A stretch of DNA of 64,000 nt from contig NZ_JTDI01000003.1 of the NCBI RefSeq assembly GCF_000802225.1, positions 806,001 to 870,000 on the forward strand, read 5' to 3'. A program made the position numbers and the translations under genes. Origin of the DNA: Novosphingobium malaysiense. GTDB taxonomy: Bacteria > Pseudomonadota > Alphaproteobacteria > Sphingomonadales > Sphingomonadaceae. This document shows, piece after piece, positions 1 to 6,894 of this stretch. The notes under the pieces were generated by a model. It did no database searches. It had not been told where the DNA came from and saw only the letters and a list, made by a program, of their open reading frames with translations. Within the stretch, counting starts at the first letter, position 1; each line of letters opens with the position of its first letter.

Positions 1-279
1 CATTTCCTTGGCAAAGCCCTCCACATGCTCGGCTTCCTTGGCGAAGTACGAGAGCGGAATGAAGAGCGGGAAATAGCAGTTCTCGACGCCGGCGGCCTTT
101 ATGCGGTCATCCATCCGGCGCTGCATGCGCTCCCAGATGCCGTAGCCCCACGGCTTGATGACCATGCAGCCGCGCACGCCCGATTCCTCGGCCATTTCGG
201 CCTCGGCGATGACTTCCTGATACCACTGGGCGAAATCGTCCTCGCGCTTGGTCGAGAGGGCGTGACGGATGGCGGACAC
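1..279 (-). CDS. proS: Prolyl-tRNA synthetase, N-terminal part (cut by window edge)
   Basis: First 93 codons of a class II prolyl-tRNA synthetase, which charges tRNA-Pro in the cytoplasm; the rest lies left of the window. The start is GTG at 279, preceded by a clear AGGAAGAG ribosome binding site. The segments [16 protein letters not shown] and [18 protein letters not shown] are typical of the eukaryote/archaeal-like ProRS (type 3), not of the bacterial type whose N-terminus contains an LPTLKEDPAEAE-like stretch. It follows phaR on the same strand, 66 bp downstream of it, with a small hairpin between. The type assignment is from remembered family features and only the N-terminus is visible. 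Confidence 0.88.
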   Translation of the reverse strand, partial: MSAIRHALSTKREDDFAQWYQEVIAEAEMAEESGVRGCMVIKPWGYGIWERMQRRMDDRIKAAGVENCYFPLFIPLSYFAKEAEHVEGFAKEM

Positions 280-310
280 GGGTGCTCTTCCTGTGAATGT
301 GTTGTGCATG

Positions 311-327
311 CGGAGGACCGTCCTCCG
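311..327. other. Hairpin between phaR and proS
   Basis: CGGAGGAC-C-GTCCTCCG is a perfect inverted repeat between the phaR stop and the proS start. Neither strand shows a following T-run, so it is more likely an intercistronic processing or stability hairpin than a complete intrinsic terminator. Confidence 0.35.
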
Positions 328-345
328 GAGCGCACCCGCTGGCCT

Positions 346-903
346 TTATTTGCCTAGCGCGTCAAGCCTCTTCTGCATCTCCGCCATCTGCTCCTTGAGC
401 GCAGTGAGGTCTCCGGTCTCTTCCGGGGCATTGGGCTTGGCCTCCGATTTCTCGGCTCCGGGCATGAACGCGGCGGAAGCTGCCCTGAACATTGCCATGT
501 TCTGCTCGGCCAGCTTGGCCAGCGGATTGTTGCCCAGGCTGTCCTCGAACGCCTTGGCCAGCTTGGCCTGATTGGCGCGGAAGTTCTCCATCGAGGCCTC
601 CAGGTAGTGCGGGACCAGCGACTGCATGGAATTGCCGTACATGCTGATGAGTTCGCGCAGGAAGTTTACGGGGAGCATCTGCTCGCCGTTCGATTCTTCT
701 TCCATGATGATCTGGGTCAGGATGGTGTGTGTGATATCGGCACCCGACTTGGCGTCGAGCACCTTGTAGTCCACGCCCTCGCGGGTCATTTTCGCCAGAT
801 GGTCGAGCGTGATGTAGCTCGAAGACCGCGTGTTGTAGAGCCGACGATTGGCGTACTTCTTGATAATTACGGTGTCGTCGTCGCCCTTAGCCTTTTCAGC
901 CAT
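346..903 (-). CDS. phaR: Polyhydroxyalkanoate synthesis repressor PhaR
   Basis: 185 residues. PhaR is a cytoplasmic DNA-binding repressor that also binds PHA granules and controls phasin and PHA synthesis genes. The N-terminal PHB/PHA accumulation regulator domain covers about residues 10-75, with the hallmark IIKKYANRRLYNT and SSYITLDHL segments; a second domain (about 75-130) precedes a charged, helical tail with a short coiled-coil-like end. No phaC, phaP or phaZ lies in the window, so its main targets are elsewhere. A perfect 14-bp palindrome at 976-989 is a good autoregulatory site candidate. The downstream neighbour is proS and the upstream one alr, both on the same strand. Confidence 0.93.
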   Translation of the reverse strand: MAEKAKGDDDTVIIKKYANRRLYNTRSSSYITLDHLAKMTREGVDYKVLDAKSGADITHTILTQIIMEEESNGEQMLPVNFLRELISMYGNSMQSLVPHYLEASMENFRANQAKLAKAFEDSLGNNPLAKLAEQNMAMFRAASAAFMPGAEKSEAKPNAPEETGDLTALKEQMAEMQKRLDALGK

Positions 904-975
904 TGCCTATCCCTGTTCATCCCCGTTCCAACTGGAGACACGTTACCATTCAGGGATATCGCGACGCAACAAAAA

Positions 976-989
976 TTGCTGCGCAGCAA
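976..989. promoter_or_regulatory. Candidate PhaR operator (14-bp perfect palindrome)
   Basis: TTGCTGCGCAGCAA is a perfect palindrome in the 106-bp gap between alr and phaR, 73 bp upstream of the phaR start, flanked by a run of five A on one side. PhaR proteins of other alphaproteobacteria are known to bind TGC/GCA-rich dyads near phasin and phaR promoters. Autoregulation here is inference from position and symmetry. Confidence 0.5.
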
Positions 990-1009
990 AAGAGTCGACA
1001 ATCCACGGT

Positions 1010-2062
1010 TTACCGCCCGAATCTGCGCCCCAGCACCGTGAGCAGTTCATATTGGGACAACCCGGTCGCGGCAGATGCGTCCGGGAGGGCGTAGTCCGCG
1101 CTCACCCAGTCGCCTTCCTTCAACTCTGAGGCTTCGCTGAGATCGATCACGGTCATGTCCATGCTGACACGGCCAAGCACTGGCAACGTCCGTCCGGCGG
1201 CATGGAAACGTCCCGTGTTGGACCAGCACCGCAGGTATCCATCCGCATAGCCGAGGGCGATTGTGCCCGTGCGCATCGGCCGCGTGGCGGTGAACGTGGC
1301 GTTGTAACCGATCGTCTCCCCCTGCGCGACTTCGCGGACCTGCATGATGACGGCCTGGGGGATCACCACCTGCCGGATCAGGCTGGCCATGTCGGCCCGC
1401 GGGACACCTCCGTAGAGCGCAATGCCGGGACGCGTGAGGTCACCGTGGTAATCGCTGCCCAGTGCGATCCCGGCGCTGTTGCACAAGCTGGAACGCAGAT
1501 GGGGTATCGCCGTGCAGGCCCGGCGCCACCGCTCGCACTGGACGGCGTTGAAATCGCTTTCCTCTTCCGCAGAGACGAGGTGCGACATGAGAACGTCGAT
1601 ATCGAGCGCCGCCAAGGTTTCATCGCCGATCTGCGACATCGGCAGGCCGAGGCGGTTCATCCCGGTATCGACCATCAGGTCGCAGCGTCCGCCCCCGACA
1701 TTCAGCCAGCGACGGACCTGGTCCAGCGAATTGATGACCGGCTTCACACCGCAGGCCATCGCGAATGCAGCCTCCGCGTCGGTGGTCGGCCCATGAAGAA
1801 CCGAAATCGAACCCGGGGCAGCCAGATCGAGCAGGTCGGGCACTTCAGACCAATGCGCCACGAAGAAATCGTGGCAACCGGCCGCATGCAGCACCGGCAC
1901 CACCAAGCGAGCCCCGAGGCCATAGCCATCAGCCTTGACCGCAGCTCCGGCGCGCGCCGTGCCGGAAAGGCGATCCAGCGCCTGCCAGTTGGATTTCAGG
2001 GCATCGGAATCGAAGCCGAGCCTCAAGGCCGGCGCAGGAACTTCAGGACGCATCTTCACCAT
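1010..2062 (-). CDS. alr: Alanine racemase
   Basis: 350 residues from ATG at 2062 (an ATG at 2053 is equally possible). The PLP-dependent enzyme converts L-alanine to D-alanine for peptidoglycan. The PLP lysine lies in AVKADGYGLGA (Lys about 43), and GYNATFTA, GYADGY and the C-terminal ELLTVLGRRFG belong to the C-terminal beta domain carrying the catalytic tyrosine. The reading frame stays open upstream to 2185, but that part overlaps the MFS gene and is not conserved in type. With start 2062 the 5' end overlaps the end of the MFS gene by 20 bp, so the two are probably translationally coupled. Confidence 0.93.
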   Translation of the reverse strand: MVKMRPEVPAPALRLGFDSDALKSNWQALDRLSGTARAGAAVKADGYGLGARLVVPVLHAAGCHDFFVAHWSEVPDLLDLAAPGSISVLHGPTTDAEAAFAMACGVKPVINSLDQVRRWLNVGGGRCDLMVDTGMNRLGLPMSQIGDETLAALDIDVLMSHLVSAEEESDFNAVQCERWRRACTAIPHLRSSLCNSAGIALGSDYHGDLTRPGIALYGGVPRADMASLIRQVVIPQAVIMQVREVAQGETIGYNATFTATRPMRTGTIALGYADGYLRCWSNTGRFHAAGRTLPVLGRVSMDMTVIDLSEASELKEGDWVSADYALPDASAATGLSQYELLTVLGRRFGR

Positions 2063-3707
2063 AATCGCGTGGAGGACCGCCGCGCAGGCCCCAGATCGCC
2101 ACCACCAGCCCGAAGGCGACAACGGCCCAGGTATACCACAGCCCGGCGTAGGCATCGCCGGTCCGGGCATTGATGTAGCTGGCAATCAGCGGAAGGAAAC
2201 CGCCCAGATAACCTGCCCCGATGTGGTAGGGGATCGACATCGAACTGTAGCGGATGGGGGCCGGGAACATCTCTGTGAGTTGCGCTGCAACGCCCCCGTA
2301 GGTCAATGCCGAAAGCGCGCCCAGCACAAGCAGAATCGCGGCGATGCCCATGAGCGCAATCAAGGGCGGATACTGCACGCTGAAATCGAAGCCACGGGCG
2401 GCCAGTGCGCTTTCGATTCCTGCCTTGCGGGCCTTGTCGGCTTCCTTCTTGTGCGCAGCATCGTCGGCCATCCAGGCCGGGGAAATCGCGATCGGATCAC
2501 CACCCACGGTCAGCGAGACCTGCGAAGCATCCCGCACCGTATAGGGCACGCCGCTGGCGGTCAGCGTTTCCAGCAACTTGCCGCAATCGCTCAGCTTGTT
2601 GCCGGAGAGATCGGCAAAGGGATCGGTGTGGCAGGCCGGCCCCGATACCACGACCGGCGCGGCCCTGGCGCTGGCCTGCAGCCCCGGGTTGGCAAGCGAT
2701 CCCATGCCCCAGAACAGCGGGAAGAGCAGCACCAGAGTGGCGGCCGCTCCGATCACCAGAGGGCGCTTGCGTCCCACCTTGTCCGACCAGGCACCGACGA
2801 TGACGTAGAAACTCATCGAGATCAGGGCCGTCAGGCCGATGACCACTTCGACCACCGTGGCGTCGACCCGCATCGGCCCCTTGAGGAACGAAAGCGAGGA
2901 GAAGAACGCGGTGTACCAGATCGTCGTCAGGATCCCGGTCACGCCGAACAGGGCCACGAAGATACGCCTCTTGTTGCCGGGATAGGTGAAGCTTTCGACG
3001 AAGGGATTGCCGGAAACCTCGCCTTCTTGCTGCATCGCCAGAAACACGGGGCTTTCGGAGAGCTTGAGGCGCATCCACAGCGATATCGCCAGCAACGCCA
3101 GCGACAGCAGGAACGGCACGCGCCAGGCCCATGCCGCCAGCGTCGCTTCGGAAAAAAACGCCTGGTTGAGCAGCACGACGATGATCGACAGGACGAAGCC
3201 CCCGACCACGCTGCTCTGGATGAAGCCGGTGAAGTAACCGCGACGGCGCGGCGGCGAATGCTCGGACACGTAGATCGCGGCGCCGCCATATTCACCGCCC
3301 AATGCCAGACCCTGCAGGATGCGCAGGCCGATCACGATCAACGGCGCCCACAGCCCTATCGATTCGGCCGGCGGGGTCAGGCCCACGCCAGCGGTCGAAA
3401 CACCCATCAACGTAACGGTGACGAGGAAAGTGTACTTGCGTCCGAGCCGGTCGCCCCAATAACCGAACAGGATCGCGCCAAGCGGGCGAAAGCCGAAACC
3501 GACCGCGAAGCCTGCCCAGACGAGAAGGATCTGCAAGGTCGGTCCGACGGACGGAAAGAAAGCCTTGCCGATGAAGCTGGCCAAAGTTCCGTAGATGAAG
3601 AAGTCGTACCATTCGAAGATGGTACCGGCGGAAGAGGCTGCGATGACCAGCTTGATATCGGATGCGCTGGGCTCCGGTCCATGCGGATGCTGGTGCAGGT
3701 CTGCCAT
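2043..3707 (-). CDS. MFS transporter of the metabolite:H+ symporter type with a large periplasmic insertion
   Basis: 554 residues from ATG at 3707, which has the ribosome binding site GAGGGGAAATC; the frame continues to 3863 without a better start. Twelve membrane segments are expected. GTIFEWYDFFIYG in TM1, RPLGAILFGYWGDRLGRK (motif A, loop 2-3) and SDKVGRKR (loop 8-9) place it near ProP/KgtP-like proton symporters of the inner membrane; the substrate cannot be read from sequence. Residues about 336-448 form an extra hydrophilic domain between TM9 and TM10, predicted periplasmic, with two cysteines 16 residues apart. It lies between a SufU-like gene and alr on the same strand. Confidence 0.85.
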   Translation of the reverse strand: MADLHQHPHGPEPSASDIKLVIAASSAGTIFEWYDFFIYGTLASFIGKAFFPSVGPTLQILLVWAGFAVGFGFRPLGAILFGYWGDRLGRKYTFLVTVTLMGVSTAGVGLTPPAESIGLWAPLIVIGLRILQGLALGGEYGGAAIYVSEHSPPRRRGYFTGFIQSSVVGGFVLSIIVVLLNQAFFSEATLAAWAWRVPFLLSLALLAISLWMRLKLSESPVFLAMQQEGEVSGNPFVESFTYPGNKRRIFVALFGVTGILTTIWYTAFFSSLSFLKGPMRVDATVVEVVIGLTALISMSFYVIVGAWSDKVGRKRPLVIGAAATLVLLFPLFWGMGSLANPGLQASARAAPVVVSGPACHTDPFADLSGNKLSDCGKLLETLTASGVPYTVRDASQVSLTVGGDPIAISPAWMADDAAHKKEADKARKAGIESALAARGFDFSVQYPPLIALMGIAAILLVLGALSALTYGGVAAQLTEMFPAPIRYSSMSIPYHIGAGYLGGFLPLIASYINARTGDAYAGLWYTWAVVAFGLVVAIWGLRGGPPRDYGEDAS

Positions 3708-3757
3708 GATTTCCCCTCTCGCGTGCTCCCCGTTCGAATTCGTCCTTAGACGGCGCT

Positions 3758-4177
3758 TCAAGCGCTGGGAAGCACCTGCATTGCCGCATTCCACGGCAGC
3801 ATCACGGCGCCGTGGCGGGCGGGATAGTCGCGGGCCGCGGCTATCACCGTCAGGCCGGGCCAATCCGGGATGTCTCCCTCACCTGCCAGCCAGGCTGCAA
3901 TGGCCCTGCCCGCGGCGTGAATTTCGGCAGACTGCATCCCGACGGCGGCATTTGCGAAGACGGCGGCAGAGGCCTGGCCGATCGCGCAGGCCTGGCTGCG
4001 CACGCCGATCTTGCCGATCCTACCGTCCGCAGCCAGCGAGAGCCCCAGAGCGATGGTGCTGCCACAGCTTTTGGATCGCGCCTCAGATCGCAGGGGCAGC
4101 GTATCAGTTAGCGGATAGCGTGCCAGATCGATGGCAAGCCCCAGCACTTCGGGCGTGTAGAGAACGGTGGCGGACAT
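3758..4177 (-). CDS. Iron-sulfur cluster scaffold-like protein (IscU/SufU/NifU-N family)
   Basis: 139 residues. This family assembles Fe-S clusters on three conserved cysteines before handing them to apoproteins. Two candidate ligand sites are visible, SKSCGST (about residue 38) and SQACAIGQAS (about residue 63), the latter resembling the SufU 'C-I' region. I do not see a clear third cysteine in the C-terminal half, so scaffold activity is uncertain; many alphaproteobacteria carry such a divergent copy beside suf or radA genes. It starts 3 bp after cvpA and is almost certainly cotranscribed with radA-cvpA. Confidence 0.75.
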   Translation of the reverse strand: MSATVLYTPEVLGLAIDLARYPLTDTLPLRSEARSKSCGSTIALGLSLAADGRIGKIGVRSQACAIGQASAAVFANAAVGMQSAEIHAAGRAIAAWLAGEGDIPDWPGLTVIAAARDYPARHGAVMLPWNAAMQVLPSA

Positions 4178-4180
4178 GAT

Positions 4181-4702
4181 TCAGAGGCCTTCGTTCTCGG
4201 CCGCCATGGCCTCGCGCCGGCGCTCCGCGATCAACTTCACCATGGCTTCGCTGCTGGCGTTGACGAACGGGTAGGTCCGTGACTGGGTAATCCAGTCGGG
4301 CCGTCCGCCGATACCCCACACGGTGTCGTAGCCGAGGACCAGAATCGAAAAGGCCATGACCACGATGACCACGCCCTTCACGGCACCGAAGCCTAAACCC
4401 AGCACGCGGTCGATCGGACCCAGCACCGATGCCCGGCTTTTCTTGCCGGCCCAACCGGCTATGACCTTCACGGCAGCATAGGGGACGAGCAGCAGCAGCG
4501 CGAAGGCGAGGATCGCGGAGCCCGATTCGTTCGCGAGATGCGTTTCGAGCCAGGCCGTTACCGGCGTGTGCAACATGCGAATGGCAAAAATCGCGAAAAT
4601 CCACGCGGCCAGGGCCAGAATTTCCTGCACGAACCCGCGAATGAAGCCGGTAATGGCGCCCAGCCCGACGAAGAGCAGCACTGCGATGTCGAAGCCAGTC
4701 AT
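4181..4702 (-). CDS. cvpA: CvpA family inner-membrane protein
   Basis: 173 residues with four hydrophobic segments (about residues 5-25, 27-45, 60-82, 100-125). The N-terminal MTGFDIAVLLFVGLGAITGF and GFVQEILALAAW are typical of CvpA, named for its need in colicin V production and later linked to envelope stress resistance. The C-terminal part after TM4 is cytoplasmic or periplasmic and charged. It begins 12 bp after radA and ends 3 bp before the SufU-like gene, a usual radA-cvpA arrangement in sphingomonads. Confidence 0.88.
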   Translation of the reverse strand: MTGFDIAVLLFVGLGAITGFIRGFVQEILALAAWIFAIFAIRMLHTPVTAWLETHLANESGSAILAFALLLLVPYAAVKVIAGWAGKKSRASVLGPIDRVLGLGFGAVKGVVIVVMAFSILVLGYDTVWGIGGRPDWITQSRTYPFVNASSEAMVKLIAERRREAMAAENEGL

Positions 4703-4714
4703 ACGCGCGCGAAA

Positions 4715-6094
4715 TTATGCGTCCGAAAGGATGCGGTCAACGAGATTGGGAAGCATCGACAGTCCAGTAAAGCGAAGGGCCTTGTCTGTCTTGCCGTCGC
4801 CCCCGGGGCCTCCTGCCGGTCCGACGGCGCGGCCGAAGCCCAGCTTGGCCGATTCGCGCTGGCGGATCGACGCATGGGCGACGGGCCGGATCTCGCCTGC
4901 GAGCGACACCTCCCCGAACCAGACGGCATCGTTCGGCAGCGGTTTGTCTCCCAGCGCGGAGATCAGTGCTGCGGCTACCGCAAGATCGGCCGCCGGGTCG
5001 GAGAGACGATATCCCCCCGCAACGTTGAGGTAGACTTCGGCGCTGGAGAAATTCAGCCCGCAGCGGGCCTCGAGCACGGCAAGCAGCATGGCCATGCGGC
5101 CGTTGTCCCAGCCCACCACGGCACGCCGCGGCGTGGCCCCGCTCTGCAACCGGACGATCAACGCCTGGATCTCGACCAGCACCGGCCTCGTGCCCTCCAT
5201 GGCCGGGAACACGGCACTGCCGGCCATCGGATCTTCGCGGCCGGACAGGAATAGCATCGACGGATTGCCCACTTCGGCCAACCCATCGCCCTCCATCGCG
5301 AAGACGCCGATTTCGTCTACCGGGCCGAAACGGTTCTTGAGGGAGCGGAGAATGCGATACTGGTGGCTGCGCTCGCCTTCGAAGCTCATCACCACGTCGA
5401 CCATGTGCTCCAGCACGCGCGGCCCGGCAATCGTACCGTCCTTGGTCACGTGGCCGACGAGCACGAGCGTCACCCCGTTCTCCTTGGCGTAGCGGATCAG
5501 TTCGAAGGCACAGCCGCGCACCTGGCTGACCGTTCCGGGCGCGCCTTCGATCTGGTCGGAATGCATCGTCTGGATCGAATCGATCACCAGAAGCGACGGC
5601 GGCTCCATCGTTCCCAGCGTGGTGAGAATGTCGCGCACCGAAGTGGCCGCGGCAAGCTGGATCGGGGCCTTGGACAAGCCGAGCCGTTCGGCGCGCAAAC
5701 GCACTTGTCCGGCCGCCTCCTCACCGCTGACATAGACCGAGCGACCGCCGCTCTGGGCAATGTGCGCCGCCACCTGCAGCAGCAGGGTCGATTTGCCGAT
5801 TCCCGGATCGCCGCCCATGAGGATGGCCGAACCGGGCACGAGGCCCCCGCCCAGCGCCCGGTCGAATTCGGCAAGTCCGCTGGCGCGGCGCTTGGGCACT
5901 TCGCCGGGTTGATCGAGCGGCGTGAACTGGATCGGTCGCCCGCCGGAAGAGAGATCGTGCTTGGCGGAAAAAACGGTCTGCGGTGCGTCTTCGACCAGCG
6001 AGTTCCATTCACCGCAATCCGCGCATTGCCCCTGCCAGCGCGAAGCGACGCTTCCGCAGGCCTGACAGGTATATCGACGTTTCGGCTTTGCCAT
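4715..6094 (-). CDS. radA: DNA repair protein RadA
   Basis: 459 residues. RadA (Sms) is a RecA-like ATPase/helicase that promotes branch migration of recombination intermediates. Visible in order: a four-cysteine zinc finger (CQACGS...CADCGEWN, residues 9-28), Walker A GGDPGIGKST (about 94-103), Walker B LLVIDSIQT, the RadA-specific KNRFG motif, and a C-terminal Lon-protease-like domain with GGYRLSDPAADLA. Length is normal. It opens a minus-strand run with cvpA and the SufU-like gene. Confidence 0.96.
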   Translation of the reverse strand: MAKPKRRYTCQACGSVASRWQGQCADCGEWNSLVEDAPQTVFSAKHDLSSGGRPIQFTPLDQPGEVPKRRASGLAEFDRALGGGLVPGSAILMGGDPGIGKSTLLLQVAAHIAQSGGRSVYVSGEEAAGQVRLRAERLGLSKAPIQLAAATSVRDILTTLGTMEPPSLLVIDSIQTMHSDQIEGAPGTVSQVRGCAFELIRYAKENGVTLVLVGHVTKDGTIAGPRVLEHMVDVVMSFEGERSHQYRILRSLKNRFGPVDEIGVFAMEGDGLAEVGNPSMLFLSGREDPMAGSAVFPAMEGTRPVLVEIQALIVRLQSGATPRRAVVGWDNGRMAMLLAVLEARCGLNFSSAEVYLNVAGGYRLSDPAADLAVAAALISALGDKPLPNDAVWFGEVSLAGEIRPVAHASIRQRESAKLGFGRAVGPAGGPGGDGKTDKALRFTGLSMLPNLVDRILSDA

Positions 6095-6133
6095 GGCGCG
6101 GGAGTAGTGAGAACAGATTGCGAACGCAAGGTC

Positions 6134-6739
6134 TCAATAGAGTTTGCTGTCGCTCTCTTCGGTAAACCGGTCGAAGGTCTCGCGCAGGCCCGGTTGGGCG
6201 AGCGCGTCCGCGTAGATCTTGCCGAAAGAGATCCGTGTCGGCGCATCCCATGCCTCGGGTTCCCAAAGGCGTGCGCGCCGGGCTGAGCGGACGCAGTGAA
6301 ATGCCGCCCGCTCTACAGCGACGCGGATTATCAGGACGGCCGGTTTGCCGCCGGCCGACATCTTCTCGCAAAGGTCGGCATCGTCATCCAATGTGGCGCG
6401 GCCAGATATTCGGAGCACTTCGTCGGTCGCCGGACGAACGATCATCAGCCCGACCCTTGGATCGCGCAGGATGTTCTGCAAGCCGATGCAAAGGTGGTTG
6501 CCCGCCCTTTCCGGGATGAGCAGCGTGCGGCTGTCGACCTGCTCGACGAAACCCGGTTGATCGCCTTTCGAGCTAAGTTCCATCCCGTCCACGCCGATCG
6601 TTCCCAACACGAGGAACGGGCTTCGTTCGATGAATGCCCTGCCCTGCTCGCAGATGTGGTCGCGAATTTTTGCCGCCCCGCGCGGTCCGTAATCGACAAT
6701 GATCTCGCGCAGCCGTTCTACCGTCTCGATTCTCGCCAT
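6134..6739 (-). CDS. PPOX-class FMN-dependent flavoprotein (MSMEG_1061-like)
   Basis: 201 residues of the pyridoxamine-phosphate-oxidase-like split-barrel fold. SPFLVLGTIGVDG, then GFV..VDSRTLLIPERAGN and the C-terminal AAFHCVRSARRARLW match the group often annotated 'MSMEG_1061 family FMN-dependent PPOX-type flavoprotein'. Such proteins bind FMN or F420 and act as oxidoreductases on unknown small molecules; the substrate is not deducible. It precedes radA by 39 bp on the same strand and is divergent from the patatin gene. Confidence 0.75.
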   Translation of the reverse strand: MARIETVERLREIIVDYGPRGAAKIRDHICEQGRAFIERSPFLVLGTIGVDGMELSSKGDQPGFVEQVDSRTLLIPERAGNHLCIGLQNILRDPRVGLMIVRPATDEVLRISGRATLDDDADLCEKMSAGGKPAVLIIRVAVERAAFHCVRSARRARLWEPEAWDAPTRISFGKIYADALAQPGLRETFDRFTEESDSKLY

Positions 6740-6894
6740 GGCACTTCTCCCGAATGCTGCGCGCGAGAATGCCGCAGCGTGCGCCGCGAAGCACGGCTCT
6801 GAGCGGGTGGAATTGCCGGGGCGATTTCACAGTGGTGTTAATCGCCTTTGCGATTGCGGTGGCGCTCGCGGCTTCACTCTGTCAAGCATGGGGT

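Noticed and set aside
1935..3749. 604-codon plus-strand frame opposite the MFS gene
   Set aside because: Low-complexity Gly/His/Arg/Gln-rich shadow of the membrane protein gene.
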